From NCBI RefSeq assembly GCF_030704535.1, contig NC_081813.1, forward strand, positions 3,868,001 through 3,932,000: 64,000 nucleotides of DNA, written 5' to 3'. Both the position numbers and the translations under genes were made by a program. Below are positions 24,420 through 35,234 of the stretch, one piece after another. Source of the stretch: Vitis vinifera. Lineage: Eukaryota; Streptophyta; Magnoliopsida; Vitales; Vitaceae. The notes under the pieces were generated by a model. That model saw only the letters and a list, made by a program, of their open reading frames with translations. It was not told the DNA's origin and did no database searches. Numbering within the stretch: the stretch's first letter is position 1; each line of letters begins with the position of its first letter.

Positions 24420-27400
24420 GATTTCGACAATTCAATGGAGAATTCTCGCAACTATCGAAGACCCTTCCCTATTTCTAGCAGAAATTCACTATTATAACAA
24501 ATTTTCTGCAACACCCAGAAGAATTTTCAGAGGGATGTGAAAAGTTTGGAGAGAAAACAAGATTTTGAAGAGCTCAAAACACTAGAATTACCCACAGAGA
24601 AACAGAACCCAACAACCAGACAGCCTAATTTATGTATCTTCTTTGCAAATTATCACAGTAAAGGGAGAGAATTATAGCATCAAACAACTGGAATTATTGA
24701 AAAAAATGCAAGAGTTTACCACCACCTCTGACATTTTCCCGAGAAAACAGTGATGGTAAAGAGAAAATCAGACCGAATTTCAAAGCAGAAAGAGAAGAGC
24801 TAAGCTGGGATTGACGCAGAGAGTCATCAGAAGCCACAATTCACCTCATTTTCTCTCTCTAGAACTCGGAGTATCTCTCCCACCTGTGCATGAGAGCAGG
24901 ATCAGAAGCCCTGCTACAGCTGGGCTTTGTAGGCAAAGCAGCACCAACCAACAACAGTCACACATAGGCTCGGATTCCGGACCTCACTCCGGACCTGGTG
25001 TCGAGCCTGCGCCAACAGTAGGTCTGGAAATAAGTGTCGGCAGCCGAGTATGGTACTGTAATCCTCTTTGTCTTAATAGTTAAAATGTCATTGTCATGCC
25101 CCTTATAAAATCATTCTAATTTCACTATTCCATAAACTTTATTTAATATTTTAAATTTTATTAAAAAAAATATTCTAATCTCTGATTATTTTATCAGCGT
25201 GATTTTTATTAGTTTATATCAATTTTTAAAAAATAACATTAATTTATTAAATTAATTTTTATTTATGAGTGGTTTAGAAATTTGACACAATTGAACTCAT
25301 AATCGTCGACCTAATAATTTTTTTTAATTTTTTTCCAAAGTTGACAAGTGACCTAATCAGATTCTAAATTCAAAAGAATTGCTTGTGTTCTAGTGCTTCT
25401 ACCACCATTTCTTGTCCCGTAGGATTATAAAATCGTTTCTTTCCCTGATTGAGAAAAGAAAAATGTTATCATTCTCGGGAAAGTTTCAGATTTATTAATA
25501 CAAAGGAAAGGGCAAGAGCTATGAATTATGCTCAATTCGGGAAAGTTTAGTGCTGCCCCATGGGAAAGAGAATTTTTTACTTATCACAAGTGTCATGCTT
25601 TAACCAACAAGATAAAGGGTTCGACTTTAAATTTGATTTCGATTCGATTCCTATAAAATTTGTAATTTCGATTTTTAAAAATATACGATAAAATCTAAAT
25701 TATTTGATGAGAGTAGCAAAATGCAAGTTCAGTGTAAAATTAAGTTTAGGTTGTTTAATTAAATATAATAAAATCAAAATATAAAATTATAAAATCAAGA
25801 TATAAAGTGACGATGTCACTGATGTTTAAGTAATACGAGAGACATGCATGTTGGTCATTCGAGCAACTAACCTAATAATGATAACGGAAATAATTAAGGA
25901 TGATACAAAATTATAAAAATGATAAAAGAGAAATCATTAAGAAGATGCACGAAATAAGCCTATAATCACAAGAATTCATTTTCATTAATATTTTCATAAA
26001 TAAAAAATAATCAAAGATTAATAATGTTTTATTCTCTTAATTTATAATATAATATTTATTTTCCTTAATCTTAGGATATTTATTACTCCTTTCTTTAAAT
26101 AATTTGTATTGCATTTTTGAATAAATTTTTGGAAAGAAATAATAAATCAAAATGTTTTCATTGTGAAATTATTAAATTCTTCGTTTATATACGTGGTGAT
26201 ATGTTGTGATTTATCTCAAAACATTAAATTGAATTATAAAACATTTTAATAATTCCAAACAATTAGCTCTTAAATGTGTCAAACCCAACACCCCACCCCC
26301 ACTCTCCATTTGACCATTGTGCATATGATACTAGAAAAATGGTCTTCTTTTCATCTGGGCATTGATGGGCTTCTATGTGGTCCTAGGCTACATGATCCTG
26401 TTGCAAGTGAATATTTTGTGCTTATTGGTATTATTACGAAATAAGGATAATAAAATAGGCAATAAAATACAAAACATAATAAAAACACAAATTCACGTAG
26501 AAATCCGTATAAAGAAAAAAAAACCCACAGGTAAAAAAAAAAAAATTCATTATATAAAAATTTGGCACGAGAAGGAAAAGATGTTATCGGCTACCATAAA
26601 AGCTCTAAATCTTACATATCATTGCATATATATAATAAAATAAATTAACAAAATAGGTTCATATCATTACAGACTTCAAAAACATTTCATAAATTTAATT
26701 TTACCACTTATGTCACAACGCCAATTTTTTGGATCAGACAAAATAGAATTCAAATTATCAAACTCTAATAATTATTATTCAAAATTATGATAAAGTATAA
26801 ATCATTCATTACCTTAATAATAAAATTATCATCGAGTTTTACACCCATTATTAAATTATTTTTACAAACAACTCACAATAAAAATTTTAAAATCAAAATA
26901 AAAAATTGAGTTAATTCTAGTTATATATATATATATATATACACATTTCAAATTTATTCAGATTATTTTTATTATTGGTAAAAAAAATTTCAAAAAATTA
27001 ATCCACATTATCATGTGTAAAAAACATAAACATAAAAAAAAGAAGAAAAAAAGAAGTTAATTTGAAGCAGATGATGTGGAGGATGGAACGAGTAGCAGTA
27101 GGACACGAAGGGCAAAAAAAGCATGGGCAAAGCGTTTAATTCTGTGGTCAAATCGAATAAAGATTGGACACCAAATAATAATGAGTAGACCGGGCCAGAG
27201 CACCAATAATTAGGGGCCCAGATGCTGTCCGACTTAAACTATTCGTGGGCCTGGGCCTCCTTTATTTTATTTACTTCCAAGTCCATGGACATTGCACTTT
27301 ACCCACGTGTCAGGCCTTCTCCCGAGTCCATGGACTATGCAGGCTTAATGTTCAAAACCAATCAAATTAGCTTAATTGATTTATTTTTAAATTGCAAAAG

Positions 27401-27559
27401 ATTTGGTTATATTTCCAATCAAGTAGCCGTTGCCAAACACGGTCCACGAAGATTCTTCCCCGCGCTACAAACCTACAACCCTAAATTCCCAAACACATCC
27501 GCGTTCTCTCGACTCTCCGCTTTCTCCGTGGGAATCCGATCTCAGTTAACCGTACGACA
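24420..27559. other. Intergenic region, LEA-like promoter side to La-like pseudogene
   Basis: 24420-25080 probably holds the promoter and leader of the LEA-like gene; a short open frame there (24811-25083) has no recognisable domain. The rest is AT-rich. It includes the second copy of a dispersed repeat (about 26450-26780) and a (TA)n run near 26923-26942. Around 27060-27550 base composition rises and the sequence resembles a gene promoter and 5' leader, probably carried along with the La-like gene copy. Confidence 0.5.
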
Positions 27560-28180
27560 ATGGTCATCTTTTCATTGAACGAAGAAACATTGAAGAAAGT
27601 CCTGTGTCAGGTTCAAAATTGCATTTCTTTTTTGAATTTAAATCTCAATTTACCAAAATGGAATTGATAAAAATCACACAAATATCTCCATTTCCAGGTT
27701 GAGTTTTACTTCATTGATAGCAATCTTCCGGGAGACAGGTCTCTCATGAGATCGAACCCCCCAGGCGGAAGTATCTTTCTATTTCAGTCCTTCTAAGTTC
27801 TCGTCTTCGAGTTCTGTCGCTTAGGGCTTGGAAACAATTTTCTCGTCTTGTACAACAAGAGTTGCTTCGATTTTGGCTCTAAAAACAACAAACGTACTTT
27901 ATCTATCTATTTTTTTTGCAGGTATTTCTATTTTATTGTTAAATTCGATTGTAAACACAACTTGGTTTGGTTAATTCTTAGTTGCTTTTTATCATCTTTA
28001 TTCTCATAGATTGATTCTGCGTTCTGTCTTTTTGATTTCTGATTTTAGGGAAGAATATTAGTAGAGTCTGCAAGCTCTCAAATCCAGAAGAGGTTATAGA
28101 GCAACTAGATATAAGAAAAAATAATGCATCACCTTTAGAGTATGATGTTAAGGTTGAAAAGGTGGAATCTTTCCTTGGTC
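27560..28180 (+). pseudogene. Truncated La (SSB-like) RNA-binding protein gene copy
   Basis: 27560-27610 encodes MVIFSLNEETLKKVLCQ and joins by a GT-AG intron to 27698 onward (VEFYFIDSNLPGDRSLM), the start of a La motif. About 28050-28175 encodes GKNISRVCKLSNPEEVIEQL, then DIRKNNASPLEYDVK, matching the end of the La motif and linker and the start of the first RRM in plant La1 proteins. The middle exon coding for the rest of the La motif is missing. The reading breaks after the second exon (no GT donor seen), and nothing recognisable follows 'ESFLGQY'. Intron positions are kept, so this is a duplicated gene fragment, not a processed copy. La proteins bind the 3' U-tails of Pol III transcripts; this copy is very unlikely to do so. 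Confidence 0.75.
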
Positions 28181-28977
28181 AATATGATTTACTGTTGTTT
28201 TCTTCGTTATTATAGTTGGTTTTGTCTGAAAATATGTCATGGAGTTGCCTCTGGAGTTGACATGGTTGCCTTTTTAGGATTTTATCCCAAAATTAAATAT
28301 GTTTAACAATAAATCAACAAAATAAAATGTTTCAATTGAAAGAGTTAGGATAGCTTGTAATTGATTGATACACAATGACAATGTTATCCTAAGAAATAAT
28401 AAACCCTTTTTGCTTCCTATTGTTTTCTCTTCCAAGATGCAATGATCTTACAAGTTGGATTTCTGCAACAATATAAATTCACAAGCCTCAATTATACCGT
28501 TCCATGAAAAGAAACAAAATAAGTTGAAGGAAGATTGGTCAAGACAGAAAAATAAAAGATGTGAGGAGCTCACAACATTATAATTTGGTGTTCTCTTTTA
28601 TTCTTTACCTTTTTCCATATGTATATGCCCTTATTTAAAATTGATTTCTATAGCTAGAAGAGAATTAATGAAAAGAAGTTAATTTGTTTTTTAACATTCA
28701 TACATGATTTAGATTTTGAAATAGTGAAGTTAGATGACTTTGACGTGTGATAGATCGGTGTTTTTTTGTACTTAAATCTATGCTTACTTTTTGTGTTGGT
28801 AAACCTTCAAAGTGAAAGAATTGTAGAGAGCTAAGTCTTGAACTAGATCTTTGGATTTAGACCTCATTTATTGTACATGGTATGGATGATTAATTTTCTT
28901 CTACCTAGTTTTCTATATTGCACATGTATCATGTTTCATAAGTTGTTTAAAGGATTTGTATATATTCCCATAGTAAC
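28181..28977. other. Non-coding stretch after the La-like fragment
   Basis: AT-rich DNA without a supported gene or a recognised repeat. It could be remnant intron or downstream sequence of the La-like copy. Confidence 0.4.
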
Positions 28978-29300
28978 TGTGATATCCTATATTGGTTAGG
29001 GGAGAAGTTCTTAACACTATATATATAGTATGCTCTTTTTAATTGGGCAAATGCGTTTTAAAGTTGTAAAGGCCATTGGCCTCAAAGCAGATAATATCTC
29101 CTTGATCCTAGTGTAGGAGTTTGAGTAGACTATTATAAATGGTATTAAAACCAAGTTCCCAAGCCCAATGTGGGAGTTTGAATGAGTCTTTTGACCTATG
29201 TTGCATGAGTTTGAGTATGAATGTCAAATGTGGGTATGTGTCTAGATGTTTGAGCCTTCACAACTCAAATTTTAGGATGCATAGACTTGGCCAAAAAGGA
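28978..29300 (+). mobile_element. TRIM-like LTR with primer-binding site
   Basis: It begins TGTGATATCC-TATATTGG and continues with 'ggcaaatgcgttttaaag', 'aaagcagataatatctcc' and 'ctattata' near 29137. This is the block order of the short plant LTRs (TRIM class) that begin TGTGATATCCCACATTGG. At 29140 'tggtattaaaacc' follows, a degenerate form of the primer-binding site complementary to initiator methionine tRNA (TGGTATCAGAGCC). The LTR is about 160 bp. I found no second LTR, so this is a 5' remnant. Confidence 0.6.
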
Positions 29301-29599
29301 TCCAAAAAAGGTACGCGGGTATTGAGATATGACATAATAAAAGAAAAACCAATTAAAAGTATTGGAAATGAAGATTTCCTTTTTAAAGCCATTAGAAAGA
29401 TGTTTGATCTTCAAAGAAACTAACGTCCATCAAGAAAAACTTCCTTCTAGTCGGAGGATGCTAGCACTTGTATACCTTTTGAGTAGGAAAAATCCTAATA
29501 AAATGTACTTTAGAGCTTTAGGATTAGGATAAAGTTTTGTCTTATCTCAATTGTGGATAAGAACAAAAACAACACACCTAAATACTCTTGGTGAAAGGC

Positions 29600-30835
29600 A
29601 TCCATTTTGTTTTTGATGGGTAAAGAGAGAATTGGTGAAAGGGATCCAATGATATGTGAATGAGGAAATAATGTTTTAAGATGTTAATAAGGGTTTGGGA
29701 ATTCAAAATATTCATAGGCAATTGATTTATAAGGAATTAAGCTGTAAGAATTGCATTCTCCTAATAGTGTCTAGGGACATTTTTGGAAAACATCAATGCG
29801 CTAGTTACCTTTAAAAAGTGCCTATTTTTTCTTTCCATTGTCCCATTTTGTTGGGATGTATCATATAAAAAGTTTGATGCATGATCCAATTTGCAAGGAA
29901 ATATGAACCTAAGGTTTTGCTAAGATATATATCTAATCTTAGGACTTGCATTGAAATTGGTTTTCAACTATTTTATGGAAATGTTTGAAGTTGGTGGCAA
30001 CATCGGATTCAACTGACCTAGGTGCAATCATTAATGAAGCTAATGAATCACTTGAACCATGAAAGATATTTTACTCTTGAAGGACCCCAAACATCACTAT
30101 GCACCATAAGGACTCCAAACACCACTATGCACCATGTAGAAAGGAGTTTCAAATCTCTTATTACTCTTGGAGAAAATGATACTCGGTGGTTTTTTGACAA
30201 CTCACAAACCTCATAGTTAAACATAGATGGATCTTGGTTTGAGAACATTTTCGGCTATAATGTCTTTAATGACATAAAATTGGGATGATCAAATCTTTGC
30301 TAAAGTAACCAAACCTCTCCCTCTTGATCCTTGCAATTCCTTGTTTGATAAACTTGCACATGGTTATTCACCTCTGGCTTTAAGTTGTAAAATCTCTCTC
30401 TCTCTCTCTCTCTCCTTCTAGTCTTGCAAATCATCTTCTCATAACTTGGTCCTGAAAAACATAATAATTGGAAAGAATATTACTGAGCAACTCTGAGACT
30501 TTGATAATTTATTGATGGATAACAAGTTACACGAAATATTAGATACATGAAGAACAAAAGAAAGGATTGAAAATGGTGAAGTAGCAACTGGGCCTTTACC
30601 GCTAATAGGGATTAGAGACCATTAGCAACCTTAACCTTTTCTTTTCCTGAACAAAGGGTATAAGTTGAGGACTCCTTTGTCATGTGATTAGTGGCCCCTA
30701 AATCAATAATCGAGGGACTTGAAGAAGAGAAAACATTGAAGGTTGTATGGTTTTTACGTGACTGAGCAAAGGTATAAGAAGAAAATGAAGGAAACTCAAA
30801 TTTTCCTATCAATTTGTACAAGAGATCTAACTGTT
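29600..30835 (-). mobile_element. Degenerate Ty1/Copia pol fragment (protease, integrase)
   Basis: Read on the minus strand: a retropepsin-like motif IIDLGATNHMT near 30690-30715 (usual form DSGAT-HMT, with Ser replaced by Leu). Then the pre-integrase/integrase start CELSKNHRVSF and HSDVWGPSRV (30050-30220). Then a decayed integrase stretch near 29830 resembling TPQQNG-AERKNR. Many stops and frameshifts interrupt it. The 5' side ends where another repeat begins at about 30836. It is non-functional. Confidence 0.75.
30392..30414. repeat. (CT)n microsatellite
   Basis: A pure run of about eleven CT units inside the Copia remnant. Confidence 0.95.
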
Positions 30836-31270
30836 TGTGGACCTGTATTTTTCATATGCTACTTAATGATGAAATTCGTTTTTATTGTGAAAATTTGATT
30901 TTTGAAAAGTTGAAGTCGTCATTTATTTTTGTTTATTTTTAAAGGGAAAACAAAATAAGAAATAAAATCTTAAAAGTGACTTATTTTTGAAGGAAAAACA
31001 TATTTATGAAAAATCGAGTCTAAGTTCGGGGGTTAGGTTACTTATTGGGAAGTTATCATAGGGTAGCATCCCTCTAAGTTGTAAAGAGGTCTCTACTAAA
31101 CAAGTGAAAGAAATTATGACACTTGACTAATAAGCCATGGATACTAAAAAACCAAAATGGAATAAACTATAAGGCATGGTGATACAAAACAAGAAATTGA
31201 CGATGAATATGTAGACTATGTATACTAAAAAATCACGAGATTAATGTCAAACAAATAAAGATCACTTAAG
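30836..31270 (+). mobile_element. Degraded copy of the long-LTR-like repeat seen at 57242
   Basis: It starts 'tgtggacctgtattttt', matching TGTGGACCCCGCATTT at 57242. It continues in the same order: 'catttatttttgtt', 'gggaaaacaaaataagaaa', 'ttcgggggttaggttactta', 'tagcatccctctaagt', 'ggtctctacta'. The counterpart blocks lie at 57355-57545. The 3' limit is unclear; the CT-rich leader-like stretch near 40490-40690 may be the far end of the same copy, split by the later LINE. Confidence 0.65.
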
Positions 31271-31405
31271 AGCACAACATGCCCTTGAGGCCTAGCTCAA
31301 GTGGTAAAGCGATGGGGAGGGTGTGTGGGAGGTTCCATGTTCAAGTCCGGGGACAAAAATTTGCCTATTTAAAAAAAAAAAAAAAAAACTCACGAGCACA
31401 AATGC
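31270..31405 (+). mobile_element. Short tRNA-derived SINE with imperfect target-site duplication
   Basis: The body, about 31283-31388, has an A box TAGCTCAAGTGG (about 31293) and a B box GTTCAAGTC, and ends in an A-run of about 18. The flanks read gagcacaacatgc (31270-31282) and gagcacaaatgc (31394-31405), a duplication with one base lost. It is a different family or a much shorter member than the SINE at 16073, and it is inserted in the degraded long-LTR-like repeat. Confidence 0.8.
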
Positions 31406-32097
31406 TTAGCATAAGAAACAATCAATCAAAGGGAGAAGGGAGTATACCTCAATAATGCCCAAAACAAGGGCACCTAGCTTATATAAGAAAGAATGAATTG
31501 GTTTACAAATAAAACAAGTGATCTAACACCAAAGTAGGGATCAAACAAAATGTAAAAGATATATACAACTCAAATCAAAGGTTGAAGATAGCTAAACTAA
31601 CATTAAGAAGAATTGATTTACATAAACGTGAAAAGTGGTTAAAATAGGGTAATAGATGTGCATTTACAAAATTGTAGAAAGTCGAGAATATTTGTATTGA
31701 TAAGGCACATGGAAATTAAGGGATTTTACTGTGTAATGTTTTGAGTTTCCCGGAATTAAGGATTTGGGTAGGATGTTACCTAGATTCCTTGTTTTCCTAA
31801 TTTATTTAGTTTCTTATTTTAGAGGAATTTGTTTAGGAAGTTTAATTTTTTGCATCCCATAATTAGAGGAAGGTAATTACGTTTTCTCCTCTATTTATTC
31901 CCTAGTGGTTCATTATTCAAATAAGAGAAGAATTATGATTCTTTCAATTGCAGTTTCTTGAAAAATAAATTCAATTAAACGGGCTTAAGGGGGGGATCAT
32001 GCTATAGGGGCCAGCTTATTTAACAAGTATATTTGTCTATTACACAAACCAAAAGCCGAGGAAGGCTAAAAGTGAACCAAGTAGGATTAATTTCAAT

Positions 32098-32750
32098 AAA
32101 CATCTCTCAACTCAAAAATAGGACAACACAACAAGCATGCAAAAGATTGATTTATTTGGTAAGGTTGGAGATGAGATTAAAATCAAGGCAAAAATAATCT
32201 AACATTTAAAAGATATCTAGAACAATTTTAAAAGCCCAAGGATCCTAAACATACACCATATGGTATAGATTTTATGAAACATCACACAACTCAAAAACAG
32301 GACAACAACCAAGCATGCAAAAGATTAATTTGCTTGACAAGGTTAGATGTGAGATAAAAATCAGGACAAAAAATATCTATCAAATACAAGATGTCTAAAA
32401 CACATTTCAAAAGCCAAATGAGCACAAGCATACACCATATAGTACAATTTCAAAAGCCCAAGGATCCTAAACATATACCATATGGTACAGATTTTATGAA
32501 ACATCACACAACTCAAAAACAGGACAACAACCAAGCATGCAAAAGATTAATTTACTTGACAAGGTTAGATGTGAGATAAAAATCAAGACAAAAAATATCT
32601 ATCAAGTACAAGATGTCTAAAACACATTTCAAAAGCCAAATGAGCACAAACATACACCATATAGTACAATTTTCATGAAACGTCTCACAACTCAAAAACA
32701 GGGCAATATAACAAGAATGCAAAGATTGATTTATTCTACAGACATAACAA
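32098..32750. repeat. Diverged tandem array, four copies of about 180-220 bp
   Basis: The anchor block 'caactcaaaaacaggacaac' followed by '-aagcatgcaaaagatt' recurs near 32105, 32286, 32508 and 32687. Between the anchors lie shared blocks 'gacaaggttagatgtgagat', 'gatgtctaaaacacatttca' and 'catacaccatatagtaca'. A fainter copy appears at about 39050-39260, on the far side of the LINE, so the array predates the LINE. Confidence 0.85.
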
Positions 32751-32791
32751 AGGATTTTGCTACAAGACTAAAGCTTCCAATTTTATTTAAG

Positions 32792-35043
32792 ATGCCTAGA
32801 TGTAAAGGCTCTGTTTTTGTCTTAGGCCTTGAGAAGGAGAAGGTTAGTTGGTTGATAGAACAACTGACAAAGGCCATTGAGATGAAGATTTATATGGGAT
32901 TCAACAGAAAATTTAGAGGAAAAACCAGAGTACATCTTCTGGAGGTTTGTTTCAATGTTCATGGCAGGTTTATAAGATTATCAGAGTTCGCCTCTAACAA
33001 GAAGTCAACCTTTCTGGTAATACCTGAGGGAGATAATGGCAGGGGATGGGAACTTTTAAAGTTTGCGTTGAACTCAATGTTGGTGGTCCTCTCCTCGAGT
33101 TATTTTGAAAAGGGAAGGCAGAGCAGGGAAGGAAGGATTATGCACAAAAATGCGGGTCCCCTGCAACGGTTCTATGCGAAGGTTGTCAGAGACGAAGGTC
33201 CGAGGAAAGGCGGCCTCGTTCTAGTTGGGAGATGGGCGAGGGCTGTGGTGTGCGAATGTTAAGATGGTGCTGTTAATTGGGCTGAGGCCGGCCGGGCCAT
33301 GGTGAGAAGGCTAGGGCACAAAGGCGTGGTGACAATCGTCCCATTCGCCGGAGGAAAAGGATTGTTTTTTGTAGAAACCTTAGAGGAAGCTTTATCACTA
33401 CACAATTCAAGGTCCATCAGGATTAAGGGCGGAATTACAGTCTTGTTGAGAAGATGGTGCCAAAGGAAAATTCAGAAGTAGAGGGGAGATTCAAGGAAGG
33501 TTGGATAGAGTTAAGGGGTTTACCATTTCATTTATGGTCTGAGGTTCACTTGAAGAAAATTATGGAGCAGTGGGGGACGGTGACAGAGATCGATTGGCGA
33601 ACATTGAAACTTTTTGATCTAAGCAAAGCAAGGGTGAAAGTGGTAATGAAAGAACGATTGGTTCTCTCGGCTTTGATTGAGGTGGTAAATGGGGGTTGGG
33701 ACTTCACAGTTTCAGTCGTAGTAGCCGTGAAGGAAGAAGGTTGGCAGGTTAGAGAGATGGGTGAGTCAACTCGGCAATCAACTAAGACTCACAAGGGGAC
33801 AGGTGGCAGCAAGAGGGAAGAGGAAGGTAGATCAACGGCTGGTAAGGGGACCTCTGTTGGGGCAGTTGGCAGAACGTTGGAGTGGAGAGGTGGGCAAAAG
33901 GCTGAGAACGCTCCTGGGAGGACACGTGGAAAGAACAAGACGTTAGTGGGATACAGCTAGTCCCAACCTCCATTGCAATCGGATTCAAAAAGGCAGAGAG
34001 CTGGATCTGCTGGGCCAAAGCAGGCTGGAGGGGCCAAAGCCCAGTCAACCCTCCAGGATGGGTTGAGGGCCTCCAAAGTTATGTCAAGAGCCCATCCTTT
34101 TAGTAAGCCCAGCCTACGGACTGAAATTGACGTGGGCTGGAAGAAGGAAATCCATGGGAAAGGCCCGTTTCAGTTGTTGGGCCAAGAGAAGGGAGACCAT
34201 CAAGATAGACAGTTGAAGGGCCCTTTTCACAGTGCTTACCTCTCTGCAAAGGGGAAGGCGAAGTCGGGCCACGAGGATCCTGAAAATCAATAGAGGGACT
34301 CCGCGATGAAGCGCGGTTCAAGGAAGCTGTGGAATGCTCTGCTTCCATCAAGCTCTGTATGTCGACAAGGGGATCGAAGCCGAAGCGAGCCACTCACGAC
34401 TGAGAGATCGACGCTACTCAGTGATACTCTTCTAATGGAAGACGACTTCGAAGCGGGAACACAGTTGGTTCAAGGGTGTTCCGAGGAAGGAACGACACCG
34501 ACAAAGGAATACGCGAAGCAAAGGAATCTTCTTAGGGCTCCTTGTCTGTCAAAAGGGAAGGAGAAGATGCGCAATACTGCTAAAGGAGGAGACGGAGCAG
34601 GTTTTAAGGGATTTGTGGGTTGTTCTCATAGTGGATCTTCAGTCATGGATCACCTTTCTCATCCCGTATCCAGAGAAAAAGGGCTCAACTTTGAGGGGTA
34701 CTGTGGAATGACGGAAATGGAAATTCTCGAGGTATCTTCTCACCATTTTTCTCAGCCTTATCTGCCTTTTCATTTTCCTTTCTCTGGTGTGGCTCCTCCA
34801 CACCTGAGCTCTTCTGCCATCGATCTCTCCATTCTAGCCTTTCAATCCCAGTTTCCTACGAAAAATCGAGTGTTACCTGAAGTTTTTTCAAAAAATGATG
34901 ACGTTGGGTTTGTTGGCATCCCTAATCGTGATGATGCGGTGCCCCAGCTGTCTAGATTGGATCTTTTGTTTGAAAGCTGTAATTATGTCAAGACCAATCC
35001 TAGCTCGCATCATGGGGCCCCTATTCTGGGTACAGCTAGCTAG
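32792..35043 (+). pseudogene. LINE ORF1 (DUF4283-type RNA-binding protein), broken
   Basis: The first part is a DUF4283-like domain. Reading continues in one frame through an internal stop at 33260, then shifts frame once at about 33454-33480, and then meets further TAG stops near 33958 and 34291 before the end. The middle contains ELRGLPFHLWSEVHLKKI, the usual segment after DUF4283 in plant LINE ORF1, followed by a basic, Gly/Ser-rich tail. ORF1 proteins of this type package LINE RNA; this one is broken by at least one frameshift and three stops. Confidence 0.8.
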
Positions 35044-35234
35044 GAAGACACTGAGTTCTCCCAGATGGGTGGGTTCCAAATTGAAGGTCTTTCATCTAGA
35101 AAAATGGCTAAAGTATGTGAGGTCTTAAGCTCCTTGGATATTAAGGTGTATTCAAGGCGAAAGAATAGAGTCGCCATAGACATTTGAGTTCTGTTGATGT
35201 TGGTTAGGTGGTATAGGGTCAGTGAGGTGTTTTT

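Noticed and set aside
24811..25083. 90-codon frame upstream of the LEA-like gene
   Set aside because: No recognisable domain; likely part of a promoter or leader.
27222..27578. 118-codon frame overlapping the La-like first exon
   Set aside because: It overlaps the La-like ATG in another frame and looks like 5' leader sequence.
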